Shown: positions 25,600-36,360, numbered from the stretch's first letter. The stretch: DNA of 64,000 nt from Heterobilharzia americana (GCA_944470555.2 OX104134.1:113020701-113084700); one strand, 5' to 3'. Numbers and translations: made by a program. Notes: generated from the sequence alone by a model not told the origin.

Positions 25600-26900
25600 C
25601 TATGACAGACAAACAGACGAAATCAACGTACAGCCTCTCACACAATGGCATCGGTTCAAGTGGCCACACTTCCTAGTAATATGCAAAGAAGTGGGTAGAA
25701 AGAGACTGATATCAAAGTAAACAAAAGTGCATGTGAAGAGAAACAGTTTGACGATAAACGTTAGTAAAATTATTCAAGCTTTAGAAGACATCAGAACGAA
25801 CACATATGAGCCATTGCGACTGATTCTCAGCCATATCACCAAGAGTTCTGTCACTGATGGCTGTCGTCTTGGGGACCACACGCAGATACTTTGAATCTCT
25901 CACTACAGCTCAGAGCAAGAGTCAGTGACTTCATGGACTGATCCCACATCTCTATCTGGCTACCCTGAGATATCTTACAATCTAATTTCACTTTTTCCGA
26001 ACATTGCACATCGAGGTAGGCAGTGGCTCAGCATCCGCAACACATGTCCAAGTGACCTCAGTCACTGAAGGCTCACAAACTCATCAAATGGCATACCCTA
26101 TTTGTCTAGTACCTGTCACGTAACCTCGACACTGCCAAAAAAATGATTCTTCCATACGCGACGGATGTAATGAAGACACCTGTGGTCAAAATCCTGCAAC
26201 CTCTTCCTTCATATCTCATGCTACCAACAAATATGTCCCATGACCGTCATATGGAACAGAGCAGACTGCTGCAATGTACACTTGTCTTTTAATAGGTGGC
26301 CAGATATTTCACCGGTACCACAGGTGGCATAGGTAGAAAAATGTCAAACAGGTCTTCCACGTCTAAGACGAGTTTCGTCAACGACCAGACTGTTCGAGCT
26401 GATGCAAATCTCCAAGTGAAGTGGTTGATGCAGTTCACCAATTCATTAACTTATCCCTAAACTAAGAGTAGTTGCAGACCAGTTCTGGAGCATCGTCTTA
26501 CATTTGACACGTGCGAAACTCGTGCCAAACATACTCAATTTGTGCTCAGCACGTTTAGAAGACCCTACATTTTGTTAAAGTCTTCGTCTAGCAGGACAAT
26601 GATGTCTGTGTACTCCAAGTCAACCATATGCGTTTCAGGGAGTGGATCAATTCTTATGGAGTCAGATGTACCTACGGTTATTTCGTCAGTACATCTATAA
26701 CGAAATTAAACAGGAAAGGTGACAGTGAGCATCCCTGTCAGATACCACTAGTAGTCGTCAATTCATATGATAACTCTCTATAAGCCCTGATATGGCTGCG
26801 TGAGCTTGAGCAGAGGGTTTTGGTTAGCGTTGCAAATTTGTTTGGTACTCTTTTTGCAGTCAGACACTGGTTATAAGAAGTGATGATAGAATGGTAGTCA
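25600..26900 (-). mobile_element. Degenerate LINE (LINE-B copy), RT to 3' end
   Basis: The segment near 26590-26840 is clearly paralogous at nucleotide level to 2780-3040. Shared stretches include TGTACTCCAAGT, GTACATCTRTAAYGAAATT and CATCCCT. It encodes the RT palm region read on the minus strand. Further down, LRSLGHVLRMLSHCLPRCAM then SVHEVTDSCSEL and WLRISRNGSYVFVLMSSKA mark the C-terminus. The 3' tail (cttttacttgtgtttacttt-like) matches that of copy 1. Many stops make it non-coding. Confidence 0.72.
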
Positions 26901-27221
26901 ATTGGAAGAGTGAACATGGATATATGATAAGGTGGCGTAACCGAGTAATTAGTACTATAGAAAACCCAATAATTTACTACTTGATTGCATTCGACTTACT
27001 GCTATCCCTAGAAACTTAACTGAGTAATTCTCAGGAAGACTGATCCAACCACTGTATCCTATGTCATCTATTCGGATGAGACTGTTGCTTAAATATAGAG
27101 TGGAACTCAAAACAATAGGTATGGAAATCATACAAGTAAAAATGAACAATTGATTAGGAGTAAGAGAAAAGGTCAAAAGAAAGCTTATGACCTTTCAGTA
27201 ATGTATCTAAAGCTGTAGCCT

Positions 27222-27385
27222 ATATGACGGCTAGCGGTGGAATCCAAGACGCGTTTCGTTCTACTTGGGACCCGTTAACCGGATGTGCCTGCCTCCAAGT
27301 GAGTGATGTTGTTCCCACCGAGACTCAAACCTAGTACCCATAGCTTCAAACGCTAAAGCGTTATCCCTTAACCTACTGGAACACA
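27222..27385 (-). mobile_element. SM-alpha-like SINE with tRNA head and hammerhead relic
   Basis: Read on the minus strand, a tRNA-like head (A-box-like TAGGTTAAGGG, B-box-like GGTTTGAGTCTC) is followed by GGAGGCAGGCACATCC and then a hammerhead-ribozyme-shaped segment. It ends in GGATTCCACCGCTAGCC. This architecture is that of the S. mansoni SM-alpha family as I remember it. A truncated second copy lies at about 47.3 kb. Confidence 0.78.
27238..27289 (-). ncRNA. Hammerhead ribozyme relic (core mutated)
   Basis: The order on the minus strand is stem I strand ATCC, a core that should read CTGANGA but reads TTAACGG, stem II GTCCCAAGTAGAAC, the conserved CGAAAC, a shortened stem III around GCG, the cleavage triplet GTC, and the second stem I strand GGAT. 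Stem I still pairs (four Watson-Crick pairs plus GU). Three positions of the first conserved core are changed and stem III is shortened, so I expect no self-cleavage. Confidence 0.7.
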
Positions 27386-27775
27386 ATAGCCAGTACTTGT
27401 GAAAGCCGTTTTATTTTTTAACATATAGCTATTACACTTTGCTCAAGCCTTCACAATCAGAGATTTTAAACCTAGTGTTTGCAAATAAAAAGAGACTAAG
27501 TTAAATTCTCATTAGCGTGGTACCTCAGTATCATTTTAGTTAAATCACAACTTTCGTTTTATTCCTATTGTTATTGTTTATCATATTTCGCTCAGGATTT
27601 TTTGATTATTCAACTCACTTACTTTACACCTTTGTTTATTTGACAGTGTCTTTGCTAAAACTAGAATTATTTGCTGAATCATGTCTCCTTGACTTATTAA
27701 ATCAATATTACTTTTGAATTGGTAACCCTTTCTTCTATAAATTTGTAGATTTATGTAAGTTTAGGGCATATGGAG

Positions 27776-27815
27776 CTGATGAAAATCCTGAAAAATAAAA
27801 CGAAACGTTGCTTGC
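27776..27815 (+). other. Hammerhead-core-like motif
   Basis: An intact CTGATGA is followed 18-19 bases later by CGAAACG. Both conserved strands of a hammerhead core are present in order. The intervening stem II is poorly paired (AATCC against TAAAAC), and I could not place an unambiguous cleavage site. It is probably a decayed tail of a Penelope or SINE element. Confidence 0.3.
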
Positions 27816-28159
27816 TAGTTACAAGTAAGTGATTCCGTATTTGTTTATTTCATCAAGTATATTGATACATCGTTTACTGCGTCAATAACCTATTATGAAG
27901 ATATGAACATCGCTACCATTCAAACAAAAGAATAAGGAAAATTAGAACTATTCAAGTTGCGATGATCATCAGTTGGTCAATCTTAACGTGAGATCTGGCG
28001 TTCCAATGCAACGGTCCGAGTTACCACATATAACAGAACATTAAGGGAGACAGTACCAAAATTAAAGATATGAAAGTAAAGAAAGTAGTCGAAAGTCGTA
28101 AAACGAAAGCAAGAAGGAATGCAACAGTAGTGATTTCGGTGTAGCAACTAAGATGAAGA

Positions 28160-29620
28160 TCATACATGCAAACACTTGAATCACTGCAGTATCGGCTAGA
28201 ATCTTTAACCCCCAGTTTCGGTCGCTACTTGAGCCTCAATCAAGAAGTCTGAACTTTCCTACATAGTTCAGATTAATAGTCAAGGATTTCATGCACTGAT
28301 GACATATTTTAGTCTAGCAAGGTTCGATGTTATTCCAGCCTGTAAATACTTCAAGTAGCTTTGTTCAATGGATTGAGTGATGACTGGTCACGTATAACAC
28401 AGAACTCAACCATTTGAAGGAGTGAAGGTTCGCAATACTAGTAACGAACTTATCTCCTTTACGCAAAACTGCACTGAACTTCTACGTTATTAATCACAAC
28501 TAATGACCTGTATTATGACAGTAACGGTGCTCAGATACCTTAAGCATCATATCCTATTAAGTCTAATATGCATGTATCACAGCAATAAAGTTGAACAAAG
28601 TAAACTGTAGAGCAGTACACTCGACCATTAATGGACCACCGAACTTCCTGAGGATGAGTGACACTATCCTATTCCGGTAACTGTTCATTTCCTTCTCGAA
28701 AACAGCCCTAGCATTCGCATCATCGAGCCTCGCTTGCAATGATCTTTCATCTACAGTTTTTCTGCGTTCTTATAGATGCGGGTATCTGCGTGCTTGAACC
28801 AACTTGTAATGATTTTCCAAACACATGATTCGGAAGGAGCGGAAATCTTTCACCGGTGCTCTCTAGCATTAACTGATAACAATATGTTCCATCTGTACCC
28901 ATCATTAGGTTAACATCATTGAACGCCACGTCAGGTATTGTCTCTCTTTATGTCTGAAGCTCGTGCTGATCAGAATTCGGTGGTTGTCTGAACACAGTTG
29001 AAACAGGTAATTGTCATTATTAAAGCTGTGGCTGATTAGTCCCAGGACTCAACTTCTTGCCAACCACAGGTTGAAATCCAGATCCACGTGAGGAAGTTTG
29101 GCAACCAGGTAGTACAATTAATTCGCATACAACAAATATGGCTCATTGCTTAGTGAACGAATATGCATAAGGTTATCAATCGAATTTCGACTTTTTTCTT
29201 TGCTGTTTAGCTTGAAAATACCTCAGAGCCTTTCTACCTGACTTAGCCTACCCAGCCGTCCATTGAAATCACCTGCTACTACAGGCATACCTGATCGTTC
29301 AGGTCTTAGTAGAAGGCTAGATATTTTTCGATAGGACCCATACTTCACACCATGCAAAATTTAGCTAGTGGATGAGTAAGTGGCGGTCACAAAAGGAAAG
29401 TGGTGTTTCATAGTTGGTTTTATTCCACAATCCACCGTTTAGTCAAATGGCGCGTAGGCGACTATCAAATGGGAATTCAGTCAAGCAGTGCACTCTGTTT
29501 TTATGACACCGCTTTACCTACACTAGCAACTCCACGAGGATTAACCACTGAATCTTCGGAAACTTGAGACGTGAATTTCGCAGGCTCATCATGTTAGCTA
29601 GGAGAAATTAAGAATTACAC
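28160..29620 (-). mobile_element. LINE-B copy with endonuclease and C-terminus, internally deleted
   Basis: On the minus strand the endonuclease part shows VAGDFNGRLGRL at about 29243-29276, followed by KLPHVDLDFNLWLARS and LFQLCSDNHRILISTSFRHKER, the normal order for this family. Translation then falls into decay, and the C-terminal QMVEFCVIRDQSSLNPL-like stretch appears by 28300-28450. The space between is far too short for a whole RT, so the middle is deleted. Confidence 0.6.
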
Positions 29621-29669
29621 TTTGGCCTTGTATGCGTATTTTACAAACACAGGGCGCAACCATGACCGG

Positions 29670-29879
29670 TGGTGCAAGAGGTTTGGTCAGTACAACTTAT
29701 TGGTCAATTTGACAGGGTGCGGAGATTGAAGGCTTTGATGCGCAGCGTACAGCGCGTTCTCAGGAGACCGGCGATGCTGTTCCATGAACTCGGATCGTTA
29801 TTAAAAGCTGTAGAGCTTGAATATATTAACGATGAGGCAGAAATATTGACTAGATGTGAAGAAGCAAAAGAAGGTAAGT
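29670..29879 (+). other. Possible unidentified exon ending in a strong splice donor
   Basis: An open frame of about 70 codons whose translation looks like a helical protein rather than noise. It reads VRRLKALMRSVQRVLRRPAM, then LFHELGSLLKAVELEYINDE, then AEILTRCEEAKE. It ends exactly at GAAG|GTAAGTATG, a near-consensus donor at about 29874. An in-frame TGA at 29663-29665 limits the start, so a true exon would need an acceptor after it, for example TTTGACAG before GGTGCGG. GC content is higher than in the flanks. It lies just beyond LINE-B endonuclease debris on the opposite strand. I do not recognise the protein. It may be a repeat-derived frame. Confidence 0.25.
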
Positions 29880-29893
29880 ATGTCGAAAACTGA

Positions 29894-32395
29894 TAATTAT
29901 CTGAAAGATTTCAAGTGGTGACAGAGCTTTGATGACACTGAAAAGACTGTGTCCACTAAACAGTAAACAGTACGGTACCACTCAGTGCTACATTAAATCA
30001 ACAAACCCAAAATGTGATGTGCACCAGTTTCCAATCTCTACTCTTAAGTAGACGATGTGTTTGAGTCTGTTGTCAAGAGTGACCTGTGTTTGGCTAATCC
30101 ATTGTGGGAGTATGATTAAACGAAAAAGGATGACTTAACATTTATAAGTATATGGCTTACAAGGAAGTACTGATACAAATGCGGAGATATCATTCATAAT
30201 ATGTACCTACCTACAAGTTACGTAAATTTCTAGAGTGAACAAACCTCAATGAAGAGATGTTTTACTGTCTTAATTCCGACCCATTAACGGTAGAATGAGA
30301 AAACCACATTAGTCACTCAAGATCCATATCTACTGTGATCGCTGATTAAATGTAAGTTTAATGCAGCAATAAATATTTGACCGACAAGTAGCTTTAAATT
30401 TATACATATAGGTCAAGGGCAGTAAGTTTAAAAAATACTGTTAAAAGCCACTTACTATAATGTATCAATGAAGATATGAATTATTCTTAATTGACTGGTT
30501 ATTAGACTATATAGGTTTATATTAACTACAGTTTGTGATACAATTCATGGTGCGAAAATATTTGACACAAGCAATCAGATGAATTAGAACGTGTTTGAAG
30601 CCAGGTGGGTACACATTGTTCGCGTCACTTTGCTCTAGTATTTTCATCAAAATGTATTCGAAATTTCAAAAATTACTACAATCCTCTTGCTAGAGCGATG
30701 ACAGTGGTTTTGAATGAAATCCTAAAAATATAAATGCTATAAGTACAAATCAAACCATAAACATCAAAGCTTGGAATAAGCAGTCATGTCAAATTTCAAT
30801 ACTTTTTAAAGCCATAGTGACTGACACCCGCAATGAAACGTAAGAGCGTAACAAAATTACACGGTGAACAATCGTTAGCTTGTTTACGAAAGTCATAAGG
30901 GAAAGTCCTTTGCATTATGACTAAAAAGCACAAACCCAGATGCCTCAGGCCAACATTCCTCTAGCTTTCTCGGAAGCTATCCTAGAATTTACCTACAATA
31001 ATTCAAAAACTGCGGTGAACATAAGTCAATTTCTTTCACTAAGCTTTGTTAACCTTCACACCCACAAATACACGACTATATACATATCACCTTCCCAAGA
31101 ACACCGATGGAAGACGAAGCGAACCAATATCACATCGCTAGGACACTAATATCCGTTCTTCCTTGAAGGTTAATTAAATAATGATCTCATGTCTTCTACG
31201 AAAATAGTATATAAAGCCTTTCGGAATATTGATCTTACACTTATGCAGTTATTCACATTGTCACGGCCAAAACACCTTGATCTTACTCCAAGCTGTCGAA
31301 ATGAAGATATTTATATAGGTATGTCATAACCGTCCTATATGAAATTGTCGAAGCAACCCAGATTTCAGGAATAGAAACTGTTAAAAAAAACAAGTGGTGG
31401 GACTTAAATAACTGATCTGATTCATCCCAGTCACTGAGTCGCTAATTTAAGGCTTAAACTATGAGAGTAACACACAGTAAGTATAACTAACGAAAATATG
31501 AAAACTTTACATAAGTAACTCTTTTGCTGAATAGTGCGCATTACATGTTCTTGTCCAATATCCAACATTTTTTCGCGCGCTAGTCTGAACCACTTCTAGC
31601 TTTTGTGCAATGGTTTGTTTCGTTTATCCTAACGCAGGAGGTCTAACTATTCGCTTGCTGTAGTTCTGCTTAACCCGATTGGTAGTGGGGTGTTGATTAA
31701 ATTGCAGGGGTCATATGATTTGTCCAAGGGCTGTGGTACAGATTGGTTCCCCAGCCGCCGTACCACTGAGCAGCTATTTATACTGGTTATAAAAAGATGA
31801 TAGGAATGAACTGAAGATGTCCGGCGAAATAAGCAAGTGGAAGTGAGCAAAAATATGGTGAAAAATAGCGGAAGAGAAGCAGTAACCAAGGTAGAATCAG
31901 TATAGAGCGAAGTAGTATGGAGAACCTTGCCAAATAAACAGAGATCATGGAGATGGAAGGGGGCAGAGGAGCAGGCAAGGTTATAGGATGGATTATGGGA
32001 ATGGAAACAGTAGTGTTATAAGTGGGGGTACTGTAACTGGAGTGGAGATGCTTAGCAAAGAAGTATGAGGTTGATTCCAGTTAACAGTGATAGAGGCGGT
32101 ATAAAAAGGTCTGTATGTGATCTGCTGTGTGGGATGGTATACAACCGGTTGGTTTCATTGATCTAGTCCGTTACGCAACTTGATGAGTGCAAGCCATCCA
32201 TCGCTGCGTAGCTATCCAACCACTTCATGAAGCAGTAGACAGACGGCGCATTGGCTATCCCGATAGGCGATGCAATCCAGTGACCGCGTGCTCGTAAAGC
32301 GGAAGTGAATGAACCCCCATGGGTTGCTGCTTTTGGACGGACGACCCTCCTTGTGTTGGCATGAGGACTACCACAGTGGCAGTTCGGTAGGAGTC
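29894..32395. other. No gene seen; GC-richer unclassified segment at right end
   Basis: From 29894 to about 32090 I see only AT-rich sequence with short chance frames. From about 32100 to 32395 the composition changes to GC-rich. Motifs include TGGTATACAACCGG and GCGATGCAATCCAGTGACC, which I cannot assign. The same style of sequence resumes after the right LTR at 38035. This may be an older repeat into which the LTR element inserted. Confidence 0.4.
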
Positions 32396-32399
32396 AGTG

Positions 32400-32737
32400 G
32401 CGTGACACACTTCCGCAAAATCAACAGCCTAGAGTCTGACGAGATTCAGCATCGATGCTGACCTTGATAGTTCAACTGAACTCGTTAAGCTGAGGGCACC
32501 CGGTCAAGCATCCTCGCCATTTGGCACGCTGTCGTGTTACGTTGCACTGCTCGTAAACGACTCTAGCCAGTTAGTTGGAACGCATCGGTATCTTGACACG
32601 ACCACCGAAATATACTATCCCATCCGACTACGCTATCGTGTTCTTCCTTGGTCTCGTATTCGTGGGTACATAACAAGTTCGAACAATTAGTGATTGGCCT
32701 TTGCGTCTGTCAAGTTCTCACCAGGACAATTCTTAAA
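32400..32737 (+). repeat. Left LTR
   Basis: About 338 bases, aligning with 37697-38034 at a constant offset of 5297 bases. The first differences appear at 32399 and at 32733 near the edges. It would carry the promoter and polyadenylation signals of the element. Confidence 0.88.
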
Positions 32738-32757
32738 TTAGTGAGCCCGACGTGATC
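32733..32757 (+). promoter_or_regulatory. Primer-binding site (tRNA-Trp-like)
   Basis: Immediately inside the left LTR, TAGTGAGCCCGACGTGAT matches the complement of the 3' end of a eukaryotic tRNA-Trp (TGGTGACCCCGACGTGAT, from memory) with two mismatches. A second PBS-like copy, TTGGTGAGCCCG, lies at about 34507-34518 beyond the nested element. Confidence 0.65.
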
Positions 32758-32791
32758 ATATATCCCGACCAATGACAAATCTTAAATTTAG

Positions 32792-32872
32792 AAAAAGGCT
32801 GATTGAGCGAAGAAATATATTCCCTCTCCATTAGGTCTTCATCTTGGGCTCTACACTAATATATAGGTCTGC
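32792..32872 (+). repeat. Left terminal inverted repeat of nested Penelope element
   Basis: Inverted copy of 34383-34463. Shared stretches include CTGATTGAGCGAAGAAATAT, ATTAGGTCTTCATCTTGG and CACTAATATATAGGT. Confidence 0.85.
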
Positions 32873-32901
32873 CTCTACGACCAGTTCTTGACATGACTAA
32901 C

Positions 32902-33480
32902 TCTCCGTATCTTGCGACAGCAAAATGGTTGGCACAACTTTTGAAGTCTCTCCACAAAGAAGTTGTTAAGTACAGTCTCAAAAATACCCTTGAATTTGTC
33001 AGAAACGTTTAGGATCTGGAAGTAGATAATAAGTTAATGATTCCGTATGACGTTTCATCTCTTTTTACTAACGTTCCTTTGATGGAGACAGTAGACTTTA
33101 TTTGCAACGAACTCACGAAGCATGGCATGGAAATAGGTATTTCAGTCCCCAAATTTCTTTTCAACAATGAACTCTGCCGGCAATCTGATAGTGTTGCCAT
33201 GGGGTCACCCCTTGGCCCACTCTTAGCAGATTTTTTTCTGGCAAAATTTGAGAATGGTCCACTGAACGATACTATAAGCCGTTTAGAGTTATATTGTCGT
33301 TACATGGATAATACCTTCATAGTTCTCAAAAGTGAGACTGGTGAGAATGCTATTCAGAATAAGTTCAGTAGTGTTCACCTGACAATCAACTTCACAACGG
33401 AAGAGGAGAAAAATGATAGCATCCCATTTCTTGATGTTCTGTTTGTAAGAAGGTCAGATGGAACCCTGAAGCGAAGTGTC
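32902..33480 (+). pseudogene. Penelope-like reverse transcriptase (broken)
   Basis: In one frame the translation starts SPYLATAKWLAQLLKSLHKE and runs through VKYSLKNTLEFVRNV to a TAG at 33010-33012. It continues in the same frame with MIPYDVSSLFTNVPLMETVD (first palm Asp kept) and VAMGSPLGPLLADFFLAKFE (about 33193-33252). It then reaches the catalytic box, which reads YMDN instead of YVDD near 33301, so one catalytic Asp is lost. FLDVLFVRRSDGTLKRSV ends at a TAA (33481-33483) sitting where a tyrosine normally precedes RKPT. Beyond it the frame shifts. Template-primed reverse transcription by this copy is therefore unlikely. Confidence 0.82.
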
Positions 33481-33486
33481 TAAAGA

Positions 33487-34067
33487 AAGCCAACATCAAG
33501 AGGTCAAATAAGCACTTCTTTAGTGCTGTGCCCCTCCAATACAAAAGGAATCTAGTGAAATGCTTAGCATACCGTGCATCGGCTACTTGCCCAGAGGATG
33601 CTATAAAAGAAGAGAGCGCCACCATCCGTGATCTGCTTAGTAGGGATGGCTACCCAGACAAGTTTGTAACTAAGCGCATAAATATTACGAGGGTCAAGAA
33701 AACAATGCCAGCAGTTTCTAAGAAGCAAATCTCCTTGAAGCTGCAATTTAAGAGTGATATTGCCAGTGAGATCATCACACAACGCACAAAAAGAGTCTTG
33801 CATAAAGCATTCCTAGCCACTAAATTATGCTTCACCTTCTACAACCACGTGATTCTAGGTACAAGAAATAAAGACAAATTGCCTGATTCTGCCACTTCTA
33901 TGTGCATTTATCAATTCAACTGCTCCTGTGGAGCGAGTCACACTTGGCGTACAATAAGGCAGTTCCGTCGTCGAACTTCTGAGCATCACCCATCATGGTT
34001 GAACAAGGGACAAATTAGAACCATAAAGAGCTCCATACTTACACACTTAGCTGACACAGGACATTAA
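33487..34067 (+). pseudogene. Penelope-like linker and GIY-YIG nuclease (broken)
   Basis: After a TAA and a frameshift between about 33487 and 33515, the reading frame resumes with VPLQYKRNLVKCLAYRAS, the usual thumb/linker of Penelope proteins, and runs open to 34067. The C-terminal module begins MCIYQFNCSCGASHTWRT at about 33899. The GIY half is recognisable as IYQF. The YIG half reads HTW, so the nuclease motif is damaged. The module ends with the family-typical SSILTHLADTGH. The following non-coding stretch to 34383 is the element's own 3' sequence. Confidence 0.78.
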
Positions 34068-34382
34068 GTGGTTACTGAAAAAGCCTTCAAAATTATCCAT
34101 CAGATTCCAATTAATTTACCTCATGGATTACGCACTCGGTTACTTCACATAGCAGAGGCGATTGCAATCCACCTTCACAAGCCTAGCCTTTGTACCCAAA
34201 AGAAGTTTGTTCGACCACTTTCATTACCATGGCCGTCAACATAATGTAACTTCTAGGTTTATTTTGTGCACCTCCTCCCCTTCCTGTTTCTATCAGTATT
34301 CATATTTCCTATTTTAGTAACCCTACTGATCATTTATATCATCATTTCCGAAGCACCACGTGATTGGTAGTTTGATTAAATT

Positions 34383-34463
34383 GCAAACCTATATATTAGT
34401 GTGGAGGCCAAGATGAAGACCTAATTGAAAAGAAATATATTTCTTCGCTCAATCAGTCTTTTT
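34383..34463 (-). repeat. Right terminal inverted repeat of nested Penelope element
   Basis: Reverse complement of 32792-32872 with only scattered differences (for example TTTCTTTTCAATTAGG against TTCCCTCTCCATTAGG). Confidence 0.85.
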
Positions 34464-34645
34464 CCAAATGCCTAAATGGGAATGTTCGATGTACTGAAAT
34501 TTTAAATTGGTGAGCCCGTTCCATTTTATACCTGTATATTGTTTTCATCTCGATAACGTTTATATATCCATTTACAACACCTTCTCATGTCCGACCACAC
34601 TCCGAGCTTATTAGTAATAAGCCAACTACGACCACTATCCAACTC

Positions 34646-35620
34646 GTGCCATATTGGCCGGACAATGCCGAAACATGGTTTCTGTATGCCAAGGCAGATT
34701 TTCGAGAACAGGGAGTCTCAGATCCTCATTCTCGATTTCTTGCCGTCATACGTTCTCTACCGTGGGAATTAAACAGGCATGTTACACCACACATATTTAG
34801 TCCCGGATTAAGTGATCCTTATGCACTTCTCAAGGCCGCACTCTTGAAGAAAAGCGATCTCACAGATCGCCAGCGCCTAGACGAATTACTTCATAACATC
34901 GAGCTAGGCAGCCACTGAGCTACTGAAGTCCTCGCACGCATGCTAGAAGTTGTGGGCGCACGAACATTCGACAGTGGCCTCTTCCGAGAACTATTTCTCT
35001 CGAAACTACCACAACCGGTGCAAACCGTGTTGGTGACACTGCAGTCAGTCCCACTCGATGATCTGGCAGCCTCGGCAGATAAAATACTGGAGATATCCAG
35101 CAGACCTGTCTCCAACGTATATTCTATCTGCGACAAGCCAAAGGGCCAGGATTTAGAGGTGACCAAGCTGTGCAGCTCAGTTGAACAGTTGCCACGATCT
35201 CGAAGTCCTAGCTCACGTAGAACTCCACAGAAACGCACCTTGAAGCATGGCAGCAACTCGTGCGGTTGCCCCAAAACTAAACCTAACAGGGTGGAAGACC
35301 CTGAGTGGTGCTGGTTTCATAATACTTACGGAGACGAAGCCAGAAAATGTCGGAAACCATACAGCTTTAACAAGGACACAGACTCGGGAAACGGTCACGC
35401 CGGCACGTGTTCACAGCAACCGCAGCCGGCGGAAACAGCCGTTTTCTCTACATCACTGACATTGAAACGAGAGTTCGCTACTTCGTCGACACCGGCGCAG
35501 AAGTTAGCGCTCTTCCTGCACCGACAAAGGAGCGTCATCATGACCCATCCTTCAATCTCCAAGCAATCAACGGCAAGGAAATCGCAACATTCGAGAGACA
35601 GTATGCCTACCTCAACTTAG
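34646..35620 (+). pseudogene. gag of LTR retrotransposon (one in-frame stop)
   Basis: Capsid/nucleocapsid protein of the LTR element. PYWPDNAETWFLYAKADF (near 34646) is the start typical of this lineage. The frame is open to a TGA at 34916-34918, after HNIELGSH, and continues in the same frame with ATEVLARMLEVVG and LFLSKLPQPVQTVL. A single nonsense change thus splits it. A zinc-finger-like CWFHNTYGDEARKC is at 35309-35350, with the spacing C-x2-H-x9-C-x3. The last ligand position, four residues on, is Tyr instead of Cys. The start codon is uncertain because upstream sequence from 34587 is also open in another frame. Its 3' end overlaps the protease frame at 35407. Confidence 0.75.
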
Positions 35621-36360
35621 GTTTACGTAAACCTATCCACTGGATTTTCCTCCTGGCTGACGTTTCTATGCCCATCGCTGGCATAGACTTGCTGAACCAT
35701 CACGATCCACTCTTGGATGCTCGCCGTCGACGACTGGTAGATAACAACACAAAGTTATCTATTGGCGGCACCACCTATGTAGGTCCGAGTTCAGCCCTCG
35801 TTAGAACCAAACAATCAGGCGACCCATTCTACCAAGCAGTCTTGGAGAAATATCCAGAGTTGCGACAACCAAAGCACACTCTTCCGTGCATAACCAGCAA
35901 TGCTATGCATCACGTCACAACCACAGGTTCACCTATGGCATCCAAAGCTTGCCGTCTAGCCCCCGATAAGCTCAAAGCCGCGAAGAGTGCATTCGACCAC
36001 ATGTTCCAACTAGGCATTATCAAACCGTCAAACAGTCCTTGGGCATCACCATTGCACATGGTCTCCAAAAAGGATAGCAACGACTGCTGCCCGACTGGTG
36101 ATTACCGAAGGCTTAACGCCAAAACAACACTGGGCCGCTACCCGATACCTCACGCTTACGACCTGACTATGACGTTATGCGAAATGAACATTTTCTCCCA
36201 AATCGATTTGGTCAAAGCGTACGATCTGATACCTATGGCAGAAGAAGATATCGCGAAAACAACCATTATTACTGCTTTTGGTTTGCTTGAATTCCTGCAC
36301 ATGCCATTCGGTCTTCGGAATGCAGCACAAACATTCCAACGCTTTATGGGTGCTTTAAGG
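35407..36360 (+). pseudogene. Protease and N-terminal reverse transcriptase of LTR element
   Basis: An open frame in a different phase from gag. The aspartic protease active site DTGAEVS starts at 35488. RT follows, with WASPLHMVSKKD, then GDYRRLNAKTTLGRYPIPH, then FSQIDLVKAYDLIP (about 36190-36234, carrying the first catalytic Asp), then LHMPFGLRNAAQTFQRFM (36295-36348). It stops there. The YxDD box, the thumb and RNase H are missing. After GALR the sequence passes at about 36358-36363 directly into integrase in another frame, and the RT frame ends at 36381. Confidence 0.85.

Larger units (their letters stand above)
32750..34501 (+). mobile_element. Nested Penelope-like element with terminal inverted repeats
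   Basis: A Penelope-like element of about 1.75 kb sits between the LTR and gag of the host element. An approximately 81-bp segment at 32792-32872 recurs in inverted orientation at 34383-34463 with high identity, matching the inverted pseudo-LTR layout known for some Penelope elements. Outside these, a 17-bp repeat differing at one base (32733-32749 and 34502-34518) brackets the unit and could be the target duplication. The coding interior holds RT and a decayed GIY-YIG module on the plus strand. Confidence 0.8.

Noticed and set aside
31655..31775. Possible tRNA-SINE or tRNA gene on the minus strand (CTCAGTGGTACGG)
   Set aside because: The A-box-like sequence is present, but no convincing B-box or cloverleaf follows at the right distance.
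32792..32820. CTGATTGAGCGAAGAAA in the Penelope inverted repeat as a hammerhead core
   Set aside because: There is an extra U in the first core strand, and the base before GAAA cannot close stem II. A stem III can be drawn, but the stem I strands do not pair.
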